Source of the DNA: Larix kaempferi
Lineage: Eukaryota > Streptophyta > Pinopsida > Pinales > Pinaceae
Assembly: GCA_027924585.1 (NCBI GenBank)
Contig: BSBM01000299.1
Span: forward strand, 27,008,501 to 27,072,500
Reading direction: 5' to 3'
Length of the DNA stretch: 64,000 nucleotides
Below are positions 22,185 through 34,646 of this stretch, piece by piece (the first letter of the stretch is position 1; each line of letters begins with the position of its first letter). The position numbers were made by a program, and so were the translations under genes. The notes below the pieces were generated by a model. It was not told where the DNA came from and ran no database searches. It saw nothing but the letters and a program-made list of their open reading frames with translations.

Positions 22185-23325
22185 TTATTACTCAGATTAG
22201 TACAATTTTTTTGAATAACTTTGTATTTTATGATAATTTGTTTCAATTTTTAAGTGTTTTTAACAGTCAAAACACTCTATATCATCAAAATGTGAGTACT
22301 TGTAGATAATATTAAATTATTTTTATTGGGATCATGACCTTTTTTGTAGTTTTAGTTGTATTTTATGATGGTTTTTTTTAATTTTTAGTTGTATTTGAAT
22401 GTCAAAATACTTTATTTTATCTACATTCAATTGATATTATTAAACTATTGTTATTGTTATTGTTATTGAGATCACTACTACTATTTTTTATTTATTTTTT
22501 AACTTGTATTTTATGGTAATTTCTTTGGATTTTTTAAGCCATTAAAACCTTCCATGCAATCAAAATCCAAGACCCTTTTGCTTACAACTCACATCTCTCA
22601 ACCACTTGACCTAACCCATTGGACTAGTTTTAATTGTACTTATTGAATGATGGTTTGTTTGAATTTTTTATTGTATTTGAAGTCAAAATACATCACAGCA
22701 TCAACATTCAATTATTTCGCAAATGATATTAAACTATTGTTGTTGATATTACTACTACTTTTTTTTGTACTTTAACTTGTATTTTATGATAATTTGTTTG
22801 AATTTCTTACTTAGGAAAACAGTTCATACCATAAAAATCCAATTACTGAATATAATACAAAACTATTGTTCTTGGGACAAGGGCTATTGTTTTTGTAGTT
22901 TTACTTGTATTCTATGATGATTTATTTCAATTTCTTTATTGTATTTTCATAGTCAAAATACAACATCCAATTATCTAGAGATAATATTAACCTATTTTTA
23001 TTCAGATGACTACTACTGTTGTTGTACTTTTAATTGTATTTTATGATAATTTGCTTGGATTTTTTACTATATAATAATCAAAACATTCCATATAATCAAA
23101 ATCCATTAACTTGGAGATAATATTAAACTATTATTATTGGGATGAGGGTTACTATTTTTGTGGTTGAGTTGTATTCTATGACAAGGTGTTTGAATTTTAA
23201 TGTATTTGACTGCCAAAATAGTTCATATTATGAACATTCAATTATTTGGAGACAATGTTAAACTATTGTTATTAGGACCATGACTATCAACATTCAATTA
23301 TCTAGAGATAATATTAAACGATTGT
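22185..23325. repeat. Degenerate AT-rich tandem repeats (R2)
   Basis: Counterpart of 8641-10235 with the same recurring phrases. Shorter because a deletion joined one unit to the remaining half of the SINE. Confidence 0.65.
22568..22625 (-). mobile_element. SINE remnant (R2)
   Basis: The A-box side of the SINE (complement of caaccacttgaccta) and its right target duplication (22626-22641) are present. The B-box, tail and left target duplication are gone. The SINE was therefore in place before R was duplicated. Confidence 0.7.
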
Positions 23326-24523
23326 CATAGTCCCCGCAAAAAGATGGTACCCAAAACAAATGCAATAGAAGTGTGTGAACACAAAATAGAAAAAATGGGC
23401 ATGTACTCCTAAAAACGTGCATGCGCTTTTAGTCTAGAAATTGCCAAAACTCCATGAAGGCAACCATGTGGACACAAAAGCACACACACATTAATAATGC
23501 ATACACATACTAATAACACACATACACATTGTATATATTAAAAATTGGAACAAGGCCAATTTCCACCTCATTCCATCTTGATTTTGGTGGTTGAGAGTGC
23601 TTCCAAAGAGCAGCAGAAGGAATGCACATGCACCCCTCCAGTTTCAAATCTTCCAATGCATCATCGAGGTAAGATTTTGTGTCTAAATTTTCCTTTTATT
23701 TGTATTTCAATGATTTAATAAAAGAAATAAATTGTAAACATTGTAAAAAATGAACCAAAACTTAAACAAAATCATTTTTTTAATTGCATATTGTTGCTGC
23801 CCCATCACAATGGATGGAAACCGGGAACCAAACCCCCAAACAAACAACCTTGATGATAACCCAAGCATACAAACCCCAAACCTAATCTTGAGGTAAATAT
23901 TAACCCCAAGCAGAACCCAACAGTAGAGGGCCCAACATCTAAATGAGTTAAGAAACTTGATGCAAGATCTCATAACCATAACAGAACCATTAAGACTATC
24001 CTTACCCACATCTTTTAACATCATCATTTCCTTAATTGACAATGCTCACGGTGAATTGTTGAGTATAACCAATTATAGGATGAGGATGAGAGAGTATTAC
24101 TCCACTAGTCTCAGTAAAGACCAAATCGAAGATTTGAACATCTCAAAACAAACTCTAGTTTGTTTTTTCATTGACTGCAGAACCCACCAACCCCCTAATT
24201 CATGCAAAAGGCACCTTTGCATGGGTTGCTTCACATGTATAACTAGCCATGGGAACAAAACTAGGTGAGTCGTTGGCTTATGGTTTTCAACAAACCTTCT
24301 TGCAACTATAGGGAGGTTGCTCTTCTGTTTCTTTGGAAACTATATGTAGAGTTCGTGTTGGGTCTCCATGTCAACTATTTTGACATTAGTGAATTTCACA
24401 GGGTGGTCTCATATCTTCCTAGGTTTGACCAACCGCTAGGTGTAACTTAATGATAAGGCCACCTTCTCCTAGGCATATGCCTAACCGTCCCCTATAGACA
24501 CCCTAGTTAATGCATCGCCTAGT
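23326..24523. other. Low-copy-looking DNA, no supported gene (R2)
   Basis: Counterpart of 10236-11430, including the GAG|GTAAGATTTTG splice-donor-like site near 23670. Open frames differ from those of R1, so no gene is called. Confidence 0.4.
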
Positions 24524-25072
24524 TGTAATATCCCATATTTTTTAACTAACCATTGTTATGTTATATTGGGCCACAACCCCAACACCTATGATTTTATTAT
24601 GAGTATTGAGCATGAGCCCTAGCACATGTTTTTTATCCTTTTATATTGACATACTTGGCATGGACCCTGATTGACTTCTTTATTGATTATACGATTGGGC
24701 AGGAAGGCCCTAATGGTGTGTTTATGTTTTTTGGTATATGACGTGGGAACAAGCCCTAATACATTGATATGATCTTTTGTTACTTATTGCACAGAACCAT
24801 GATTTTACATGTTTATCTTATTTGGTGTGTTGAACGTGGACTCAGAAACACACAAGAGACCTACGTATTGGGAATATGCCCCGATGTACCAAGAATAATG
24901 TTTATATACTCGGAGCAGGCCCTGATGTGCATTGAGTGTTGGGAAAAATCCCTGCAGCACTCCAAGCTTGATAAATGAATACCGGATCTGAGGCCACTTA
25001 AATATTCTAGATGTGCCTCACAACCACATTCTAGCACTAGTGTTGAGCGGAGGCTCTGGAATTGCACTAGCG
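24524..25072 (+). mobile_element. Probable gypsy-type LTR remnant (R2)
   Basis: Starts TGTAATATCCC and abuts the broken copia 3' end, as in R1. Confidence 0.35.
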
Positions 25073-25666
25073 TAACACCGGGTTCTCAGACAGCTTCACA
25101 CAACTCTGGTTATCACAAAAGATACTAGTAGCCTCCAGAGGGAGATCAAATAAATCAGACAGTAGCTTTCGGAGCCATACTGCCTCGCAACTAGCCGAAC
25201 AAGCTGCAACATACTCTGCCTCACCTGTACTCAGTGCTAAGTAGGACTGCTTCCTGCTAAACCAAGAAATCACACCTGATCCCATACTGAAGCAGCACCC
25301 AGATGTGCTCTTCCTATCTGCAGCACCACCTGCCCAGTCTGAATCAACATCACCCTGTAGGTTAAACTTTTGATTAGCATCATACTTGAGCCCATAATCA
25401 ACTGTAGCCTTCAGGTACCTCAGAATATGGTTTACAGTAACCAGGTGAACACTCCTCGGATCCGTCCGGAACTGGCTCAATGTGTTTACCGTAAAGCAAA
25501 TATCTGGTCTCGTGTTCATCAGGTACATCAAGGACCCAATCATCTGACAATACATAGTGACATCAACCGGATCAGATGAAGCATCACACAGAAGCTTCAG
25601 GTTCGATGCCATAGGTGTGGCCATGGCCTTGCAGTCCATCATCCCAAACCTCTTCAGGATCTCCAC
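25067..25666 (-). pseudogene. rnh: copia reverse transcriptase end and RNase H, R2, truncated
   Basis: 199 residues: EILKRFGMMDCKAMATPM, DSDWAGGAADRKSTSGCC, LALSTGEAEYVAACSASCEAVWL and FCDNQSCVKLSENPV. Three RNase H acids are still visible (D in DSDWAGG, E in EAEY, D in CDNQS). Similarity ends directly after SENPV, the same truncation point as R1. Confidence 0.85.
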
Positions 25667-25714
25667 TGCATACTTCCCTTCTCCAAGGAAGATTCCATCT
25701 ATACTCTACCACAC

Positions 25715-26197
25715 CTACATGCCTAGAAAATAGTGCATAATCCCCAAGTCCTTCATATCGAATTCGGCTGCGAGCTTCCTCTTGGTATCGACAATCAAAC
25801 TATCATTACCTGTTACAAACAGATCATCTACATACAATAGTAGTATCACAGGATTGCCTTCCTCAATCTTGTAGTAAAGGTTGGAATCCACTTTACTCTT
25901 GGTAAATCCCAAACTGGATAGGAAACTATCCATCCTACCATACCAAGTCCTAGGAGCTTGCTTCAAGCCATACAAGGCTTTCTTCAACCTACACACATAT
26001 GACTTCCTATCATGTGTCTCAAAACCAAGTGGTTGCCGCACATACACTTCCTCCTTTACTACACCATTCAAGAAGGTGTTCTTGACATCCATCTGGTGTA
26101 TCTTCCATTTCATCACTGCAGCCAGAGCAAGTACTATTCTGATGGAAGTGTATCTGGCCTCAGGAGCAAAGGTCTCTTCATAGTCAATCCCTTCTTT
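25715..26197 (-). pseudogene. pol: copia reverse transcriptase core, R2
   Basis: Continues in the same frame after the shared stop: ARYTSIR..., MDVKNTFLNGVVKEEVYV, YGLKQAPRTWYGRMDSFL and the YVDD active site (LLYVDDLFVTGND). It ends at the stop shared with R1. Confidence 0.85.
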
Positions 26198-27019
26198 CTA
26201 GGAGAAGCCACAAGCTACAACTCTTGCTTTATATTTCTCTATGCTGCCATCTGCAGCATGGTTGATCTTGTAGATCCATTTGGAAGTCACAATAGACTTC
26301 CCTTCAGGTCTAGGGACTACATCCCAAACATCATTCTTCATTATTGATTGGTATTCCTCCACCATGGCATCCTTCCATTCTTTCTTTTCCGTTGCTTCTT
26401 CATAACAAGAAGGTTCTTTGTTCATGATATCACATAGTAATGCAACATAGCTAGTATGTGAACTGGTCCTTTTCTTTGCTCTGTGTTCTTCTTCTCGAAT
26501 GCCATACCTTTCTGCATCTTGAATGAGCTCTCTGGACCATGCAGGTTTCCTCTTGTGAGAGTCGTTCTCATGAGGTGGATCTGCAGGTTCTTGCAGATCT
26601 TCAATTTCACGATCAACATTTGGAATTGCTTCAGTCATGGTAGTATCTTGAAATCTAGTTTCCTTTGGTTCTTCATGATCTTCAACAGGTGTCTTCCTTG
26701 ATTTGATGAATGCTGAGTTTTCATCAAATGTTACATCCCTGCTGATATCAATCTTCTTGAACCCTGGAAAGTATATTCTGTGAGCCTTCGAGCTTTCATT
26801 GTAACCCACAAAGACACCCTTCTTTCCTGAAGGATCTAGCTTAGTACTCTTTTCCTTTGGGACATGAGTATATACTGGACAACCAAATATTATGAGATGG
26901 TTGACTTCAGGTTTCTTACCAAAGAAGATCTCTTCTGGAGTCTTGTTGTCCAATATCTTATGGGGTTTTCTGTTTTGCACATATACAGCTATCCTAGCCG
27001 CTTCTGCACACATATGCAT
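26198..27019 (-). pseudogene. pol: copia integrase C-terminus and reverse transcriptase start, R2
   Basis: 273 residues: AVYVQNRKPHKILDNKTPEEIFFGKKPEV, SGKKGVFVGYNESSKAHRIYFP, an acidic linker, then NDVWDVVPRPEGK..SKWIYKINH. It stops after CGFS at the same codon as R1 (TAG). Confidence 0.85.
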
Positions 27020-27028
27020 AGGTAGATC

Positions 27029-28681
27029 CTAGTGATGCAGCATTGCCCATGCCACTTCCATGATTGTTCGATACTTCCTTTCTGCAACTCCATTCTGTTG
27101 TGGATTGTAAGGAGCAGTCAACTCCCTCTTAATCCCTGAATCACTGCATAGCTTCTTGAATTCTCCCGAAGTGAATTCTCCACCATTCTCAGATCTGAAT
27201 GTTTTGATCTTCTTATTAGTTTGGTTTTCCATCAAGGCTTTGAAATCCTTGAACTTATCAAACACTTCATCCTTGTTCTTCAAGAAGTAAACCCAAGTCC
27301 TCCTCGAGAAGTCATCAATGAAAGAAACATAGTAAACATACCCACTCATAGAACTGGAAGACATCGGTCCGTATACATCACAGTGGATAATTTCCAAGAT
27401 TCCTTTTGCCTTGCTTTCACTGCTTGGAAATGCCTTCTTTATGTTCTTTCCTTTTGCACATCCTTTACAAACACCTTCATGCTTGGTTTTGATTTCAGGA
27501 AGACCCTCTACAGCTTTGCTTACAATTGGTAGTGCTCTATAATGCACATGAGCAAGCCTTCTATGCCAAAGTTCACTTGGCTCCATGGATTCATGTACCA
27601 TGGCATGTTCAAGTTGTCCCTTCAATTTGTACAATCCTCCCTCTTGCTCTCCAATCACCACTGCATCATCTATAGTTTTACCTTTTTGCCACATTAGGAC
27701 TTGGCCATCTACAAATGCAACCCTCATGCCTTTTGCATCCAATGCGGATATGGAGAGTAAATTCTTCTTGAGCCAAGGTACATATAGAACCTTTTTCATC
27801 TTCAAGGACTTCCGAGAGTCTAGGTTGTAGGATCCTTCACCACTTCCCTCGATAGGGTATTGATAGTCATCCCCAAGTTTCACCTTATGGGGAGACTCAT
27901 GTTCAGATAGATTTACAAAAGATTCTTTAAACCCAGTCATCTGTTTGGAAGCCACACTGTCAATAAGCCAATCATTACAACCATGATAGATAGTACCTGT
28001 GAGAGCATAGATTAGAACATATTCTTTTTCACTTGATGAGTCATCATCATCACTTTCTGTTCTAGCCTTCTTCTTGGGAGGTCCATCATCCACAACAGCA
28101 TGAGCATGATATATCTTCTTGTTGCCTTTCTTCTTCTTGTTGAAGTTGTTATCCTTTTTGTTTTTGGGATAATCTACAGCAAAGTGTCCTTTCTCATTAC
28201 ATGTGAAGCATCTCATATCTTTCATATTCTTTAGATGGGTGTGAGAGGATTTCTTGTAATGAGAGTGCTCCTTCTTAGGCTTGCTTCTTTTGGTGTGAGC
28301 TGTGAGAGCTTGATCTTCATTTTCCATATTTTCTTCTTGGGCTACAAGCCTAGCTTGTTCTTGTGAACATTCATCCCACAGTCTACTCAAGGAGATTAAC
28401 TTCCTTCTTGCACATATTCCTTGGATAAAGGAATCCCATGACCTAGGTAGGCCATTCACAGTGGTCACCACAATTTCTCCATTCTCCACCACTTCATCTA
28501 CAGCTTCAAGTTGTTCCTTGATCTGAGATACTTTGGATAAATAAGATTGAATGGTCTCTCCATTCAACAGCTTGACCCCTTTCAATTGATTCTGCACAGT
28601 CATCTTCCGATTTATGTTCTTCCCTTCAAATAGCTTGGTCAAGGAGTCAAACATCTCCTTGGGTTCCTTCAGAGATGACAC
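27029..28681 (-). pseudogene. gag-pol: copia gag-protease-integrase, R2, 550 residues
   Basis: In order: Gag core with LPRSWDSFIQGICARRK; a zinc knuckle whose last Cys is Tyr (CFTCNEKGHFAVDYPK); a protease motif DSVAS instead of [21 protein letters not shown]; integrase zinc region [12 protein letters not shown] ... CKGCAKGK; catalytic Asp in HCDVYGPM; RSENGGEF, where the second catalytic Asp is Glu; and Glu in QQNGVAERK. It stops after AWAMLHH at 27029. The open frame is long, but at least three key positions are changed, so it is not an active polyprotein. Confidence 0.85.
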
Positions 28682-28914
28682 ACGTGGTATGAGATGGTCT
28701 TTGCAATGACTCTCTTTTCCTTGACCAATTTCTTCTTATGCAATGCCTTAGCCTCTTCATCCTCTAGGATAGGGACCTCACAGCTGATGTAGATGTCCAA
28801 TTCATTTTCTTCGAGGATTAACCCAATCCTATACTTCCAGGCTCGAAAGTTATCATCCCCTTCAAGCTTATCCTCAAGCTTGGTGTGGTGAGACATATTT
28901 AAAGAGTACTTCAA
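28669..28914 (-). pseudogene. gag: copia gag N-terminus, R2
   Basis: 81 residues from the ATG at 28914 (MKYSLNMSHHTKLEDKLEG start). It ends by the frameshift shared with R1, about ten codons before the next open segment would have joined. Confidence 0.8.
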
Positions 28915-29459
28915 ATGGAAATATAAAAGATTTAGGTCTTACCACTTGATTTGCTGAAAACTGGATCTCGTCCGAGATTAGGGTTTGTTAGAGAAACCCT
29001 AAAAAGTCAAAATGTGAGTTTCAACTTTTTGAAAGGATAGAAAGATGCGCCTTGATGAGCTGATCATCCTAGTATATTCAGAATTTGAAAACTGCAAAAT
29101 TTCACCCTTCGAAAATGCCTTTTAGTCTTCCCAGATTCACTCGAGAGGACCCTGAATTAGGGTTTTAGTTTCCGGAAGCTTCACCCAACCAAAAATCTTG
29201 ATACAAAGCTCTAAAATTCGATTTTTCCAAGGAGCTCCCATCTATGTCTTCAGATTTAAGAAATTCCTATGTTTATGGAAACCCTAATTTCTAGGGCCAA
29301 AACTGAAAGTGCTCAGAATTGAATTCTGATTGGACAAATAGATTCTCCTTGATGAGTAGAGTCAATCTACCTTACTGCTTTTCCAAAATCTGTGGAGAGA
29401 AACCCAATAAACAAGAAACCCTAGTTTCCATCACTGTAGAAAGTCTTCTTCTCGGGGAA
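28915..29459 (-). other. copia untranslated leader, R2
   Basis: Counterpart of 15804-16340; no gene seen. Confidence 0.6.
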
Positions 29460-29471
29460 GCTCTCATACCA
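29460..29471 (-). promoter_or_regulatory. Copia primer-binding site, R2
   Basis: TGGTATGAGAGC on the minus strand immediately inside the LTR; one base from the usual initiator tRNA-Met site. Confidence 0.8.
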
Positions 29472-30020
29472 TGTTAATCTTTTAGCATTAATTCAAATTA
29501 ATCTAGGATCTTTACTGAGAGAATAACATGTATAGTATATCAATACATATCAATCATCACAAGATGCAAATATAAGAGACAATAGACACACAGATTTTTC
29601 GTGGGGAAAAGCCTAAGGTGAAAAACCCCACAACTTCCTCAGAGATAGATAGAGATAGACTCCTCCTAGCAGCTGATCCTCCTTCTCACATGTGTGCCAC
29701 TTTCCAAGTGATCTAGAGTGAGATAATGAGATATCCAAATAGAGATATCCCGATCTCTATTTCTACTTGTCTTGTCCTACCCAATAAACTAATGGGGCCG
29801 ACTTGTCTGGCTTAGCCTAATAACCCATGGTTAACTTAATCAAGGCCGATCCCACACATGGTTGTCTAATAACCCATCGGCAAGTTACAACACTTGCGAC
29901 ACTTGTCAATACAAATGATGACACTTCCTTATAGAGGAATAACACATCTATATAGGAGTACTATATACATAGATGAAATACATAAGTGAAATACATTCTG
30001 AAGTTACATATACATCAACA
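29472..30020 (-). mobile_element. Copia 5' LTR, R2 (549 bp)
   Basis: TGTTGATGTATATG...AAAGATTAACA on the minus strand, same length as in R1. Its outer neighbour is 19 bp of R followed by CTTGT and the large gypsy element. Confidence 0.85.
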
Positions 30021-30039
30021 TTGGGGACTAATGAGGCCC

Positions 30040-30044
30040 CTTGT
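30040..30044. other. Target-site duplication CTTGT (left flank of large gypsy element)
   Basis: CTTGT precedes the TGTCACATACC start of the 5' LTR. It matches 3402-3406 and the intact site at 16921-16925. The right-hand partner of this copy would lie beyond the window near 64928. Confidence 0.75.
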
Positions 30045-33000
30045 TGTCACATACCCCAATTTTGTAAAAATTATGTGATTATTTCATTATATTCCTAAGA
30101 CATTATGTTAAATTTAATGCTAAGTAGGAATTGATGACTCAGCAGAGTCACTAGAAATGGAATGTAATTCTGAATATTTTATTATTTATAAATAAATTAT
30201 GGAGACAACAGCATGGGAGAGCTGTTAAAAAGAAGTTACTGGTCAAACTGGTGGATGGAACTAGGTGGAAAAGCAAAAGACAAGTGGCAGCATCCTCAAA
30301 CACTTCCTAAGTTGCAGGTGGCAACTTCCCTATATTTGGGGTCATGATTCCCCAAGAAAGTGGAATCTGAGCAGGTGGCTCATTAATGACAGTTAACCCA
30401 ACAAAGACCTAGGCAATCTTTTAAATAGTACTCAATGAACTGAGCTGGTGGTTCAATTGTTCTGGAGGGAGAATACATTCAGGTGAATGTTATTCAGGAG
30501 TCCCATTGAGGAAGAGGGGAAATATAAAGTAAGGAAGTTTTTTGAGAGGATTTCTGCAGTAACTTGGTTCCAGTATAGCTGTTTGGGCTGAGTGAATTAT
30601 TTTGCTGCACCTAGTTCCAGCCAAGGAGACCAGAGTAAGCTCGGGGGTCCTGAGAAGTGTTGTTTGAGCACTCTCCAGGAGTTGGTAGGGAGGAACAACC
30701 TCCCATTGCTGTTGTTGTCCACAGAAATAGGTTCTGTCATTTACTTCTTTATGTTTGTCAAGTCTGAATAAATGTATGATGAGCTTATTTTTAAATGTCT
30801 GAAGAGTAATTAGTTAGAAAAAATAGGATATCAGAGTAGTAAAAGATAGATTTGGTATAGTTAATGTGTTTTAGTGTTCCTTAAATCACTATTATCCTAC
30901 TGATAAGGTAATTTTACTGTATGCTGTACAATGATGATATTGTAATCAATAGTTTATTGTTGTAATTTTAAACCTAGTTAACTATAATAGTTATATAGAT
31001 AAGTAAGGGTTAAGTTTACAGTAATTATTTTCTGGAATTACAACTCGTTTAAACAAACATAGGAACAGAAATAAGATATAAACAGTTAATTTACAGTGTT
31101 ATTATCATTTCCATAATTTGCATAATAATTGTAGCCGCAGTTCAAACATCTTTTTTTTTTTTTAGTATAAACCCTAGACAAAAATTAACCAGTCGTAGTC
31201 TATTCAGTAAATTATTAAACAAACCCTAATTAATGTTGAATAAGTCTTTACTTAGCAATTAAACTTTTGAGCAAAACCCTAGCAAGAATCTATCATTATT
31301 AAATAATCTAGTTAATGCTTGAAAACAAAAGAAATAACAGAACCCTGTTGTCGAGCTTAAATATCGTCATAATGTCTTACATTAAACGCTCAATTACGAC
31401 AGAATCTTGATCACAACAATAGATTGAGCAACTAAATTATATTACGACTGAGGAGTTTGAATGAAACCCTATCATTCCAATTATTTAACAATAAGAATTT
31501 ATGAGCAGAGAAAACCTATATATTAAATCCACAACCAAACAAAACAGACAGAACAGTTTTCCAGCTCATTGTCGAGCTTCATTATCATCATAATATCCTT
31601 CACATTGATTCACAGTATCGACGAAGTCATTTTCCTAATGACATAATAATCAGTTAAACAAACTGTAACTGTTAAAATTAATTTAAAACCTATCATTCCA
31701 AACTTTACAGGTATTCAAACATTAAAAATCATTACAATGATTTCACCTACGGCCATAGCTCATTTATTAATAGAAGCTTTTTACATAGACATAGAAAGTT
31801 AAAACACACACCACACACCAGCTCCATTATACAGAATGACTGTAACAAGTCATTTTATAAAGCTTACATTACACAGGAAAAACGTAGGAACAAAACCAAT
31901 TTCCATTTAGTTAAGACATTATTTTACCTACAACCGAGTTCACAAACCCACTGTGTAATTGGTTTAAAAACTAAAGATGTACTTACTTTGGTACATAGCA
32001 CAGAACAAAAAGAAACGCATGCATTAAGCAAGCCAGTTGTACAGGCAGATTTTTATATTAAGTTAAAATTCAAATAAAACCTGGGAGATACACCCTGAAT
32101 CCTTCGAGAGTGCAGAAAAGAAAGTAAAGCCATGAGGCCGTAACTCCATCCACAGAACAGGCTCATAGCCTTTGTTCTCTATTCTTTAGTATACAATAAC
32201 TCATCTATAGTAAACTCTAAACACCTAAAGAGAGACAAATAAACTACAGTTGGCTGAAGCCATAACGTCCCTATCACATGACAGGGTTAAACCTGCCAAG
32301 ATCTTGCGGGATCAAGCATTTAAAAGACTCAACAGAACGGCGACAGTCACAGACTCATTTCTTCAAAGTCCAAAACCCTAACCGCCCAAACAAACCCCAA
32401 GGAGGAAAAATGCCATGGTAAGGACCATGCTTACCCGGTAAGGGCCAAACGCCGAGAGTTGTGTCCTGTACACCTTCCGGAGCAGCTAGTACCTACTTAT
32501 GACAGAAACAACATATCAGTTACAAATTTTATTTCTCAAAAACGAAACCAAACTCTTTTAAATTAAAGAAAATGAAACGACGAAGCAAATTGTTATAGCT
32601 CACCAGCGAATTGAAGGAAGTTACAACCATAGTGAATGGCCTAGAAGCCACGAGCTGATCAAGTGGAAACCCCACCCTGGTCACCAAAGAATGAGTTGGA
32701 AAAATTGAAGGATACATTCCACGATGGAGGCTGCTACAGAAATAAGTAAAAAGATAGAGACGATGGAAGCCGTGACCAGGTTGAAACTGGTAACAGAAGA
32801 GATAAAACCCTAGGGCTTTCACAAAGAAACCTATAGCTGCTAAAATCAAAACACAACCACTCCCGAACCTTGCAAATGGAAAGATGAAGAGATGACATGA
32901 CAAGGTCAGGTCCTTTAGTGAAGGAGTAACCCTAGGTTTTAGCAAACTAATGGTCGTGATAACAACTCGTAATGACTCCTACACAGTGCAACAGACATGC

Positions 33001-34470
33001 ACATAGAGCTGAAGCAGCATAGTAGCTGCCATCAACACTGTAACAGGAAGGATTCAGATAGGAGGGTTTCGCAGAACAACCAAGCCCGAAGGCAAAGGGA
33101 AATGACAGTTTAGGGTTAGTCAAACTATTATATATCGCCAAATGCATGGCTCAAGACCAACCACGTAGCACTCTAAATAATTGCCATGGAGTGGGTCGCT
33201 GGTCTAATGTTCCACGATGAGTTGCAATTTGTTTGTGAACCAAATTAAAATCATAGTGTGGGTACACCGAATCAAGGGATAACCATAGCTTGGATATTTA
33301 TTATGGTCGAGACATCATAATTGAAACCATCATATAATCCATGTCAAACAATGCTTTCGATTTTGCCTAATGGACGTAAATGCCTTGCCCTACAAACAAC
33401 AAGGTTATGCATTATCAATAATGTTCAAAATTACGATGAGGATTCATCATTGTTTTTAGAAATAAAATCTTATCATGAGTAATAGAGTTAATTGCATAGT
33501 TTATCCATAAAGGTTTAAAGAACATAGTTCTTATATCATCTCTTTAATAATCAAAACATTAGGATGGTACCTATAAATCTTGCATTACATAGATTAAACC
33601 TTGATTTACTAATTCATGTGATATAAACATCAAAACTCAGTCTTGGTGTATTATAGACATAGAGAAAATGTATTTGCATTAGAAAATTTATAAAGTTAAG
33701 AGTGCGATGCAAGCTCTATTTGGCTCATAAAAACCTATCACGACAATTGCCAATCACCGTAACTTCATGTGCCAGTTATAAATGAGAGTAAGTTATATAT
33801 TTTTTGACCGATCCAAATCCTGTATTAATGCAGTTGCAAATCAAAACATTTTCTAACTTAAAAACTTGATTAAATGTTATAACTGAGTAATTAAATATTG
33901 GTCTAAGTATGGTCATCCAATTGTATTTCACTGTGCTAATAATGAAGCATAATTGTAATTCAGTAATATCATCAAAGAGCAATTACTTCATAGAGTTATT
34001 GAATTCTTTTATTCTCAAGAAACATAGCTGTCATAATCTCTAAGTAATTTCAAATTCTATAACAGTAGGAGATCATAGGATAAATACTACCTTTAAATAT
34101 TTGATAATCTGTCTAGCACGCTTAGACTATTACTGAAGGAATTGGTACAGCTAACTGACTTTTAAATACTTTAAAGATTTAATGGAGCGACCCACACAGT
34201 ACCTGTACATCTGTAAGAGAAAGACCAATTGATGCATTAGCTCGGAAGCTAATTAAGCCCAGTCTGCTATGGCAATTACCCCTTGAGGTTGAAAAATAGA
34301 AAAACAATCAGCAACAGTAAAGAAACTCATAACAAAATCTAAGTATAATAACAGATCATTTAGACACATTTATGATCACTTAACTAATCAAACAAATTAA
34401 GGAATGCATTTATAAATATTATATGCTAATTTAAAAATTTTAAATTTTTCAGAAATTTTGGGTTTTGACA
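30045..34470 (+). mobile_element. 5' LTR of level-1 gypsy element (4426 bp)
   Basis: TGTCACATACCCC...GGGTTTTGACA, bounded by the CTTGT duplication and by the primer site. A TATA-like TTTTAAATAGT lies near 30418. The 3' LTR from 60502 is collinear with it, with scattered single-base differences (roughly 2 percent by eye). Small open frames inside are not supported as genes. Confidence 0.92.
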
Positions 34471-34472
34471 TG

Positions 34473-34484
34473 TGGTATCAGAGC
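34473..34484 (+). promoter_or_regulatory. Primer-binding site, level-1 element
   Basis: TGGTATCAGAGC, two bases after the LTR end: the usual initiator tRNA-Met site of plant gypsy elements. Confidence 0.9.
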
Positions 34485-34554
34485 ATGGTTCAAATACTAG
34501 GCCTTGATGTGACTCAACTAGTTTCCGCAGAACAGTGACCATGAAAAGAAAAAT

Positions 34555-34574
34555 TTATATATATATATATATAA
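34555..34574. repeat. TA microsatellite in gypsy leader
   Basis: About ten TA dinucleotides between the primer site and the gag start. Confidence 0.8.
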
Positions 34575-34646
34575 AGCACTAACTTGTGTTTCTATTTCAT
34601 AAATACAGAGCAGAAAATTTCCTTTTTATGAATCTAATAGGCAGGT

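Larger units (their letters stand above)
25073..30020 (-). mobile_element. Truncated Ty1/copia retrotransposon, R2 copy
   Basis: Same structure and same 3' truncation as 11981-16901. It has fewer private lesions and so gives the clearest view of the element: gag to integrase is open over 27029-28681. It shares the gag frameshift, the protease Gly-to-Val change, and the stops after GFS and GMEVW with R1. Confidence 0.9.
16921..30039. repeat. Tandem segmental repeat unit R2 (13.1 kb)
   Basis: Second copy of the unit. The R1/R2 junction at 16920/16921 is the intact sequence gaggccc-cttgt-ggtggg, the same sequence that the gypsy element interrupts on both outer sides of the pair. R2 is shorter mainly because of a deletion that removed most of the SINE and part of the AT-rich repeats (joint near 22568). 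Confidence 0.9.
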
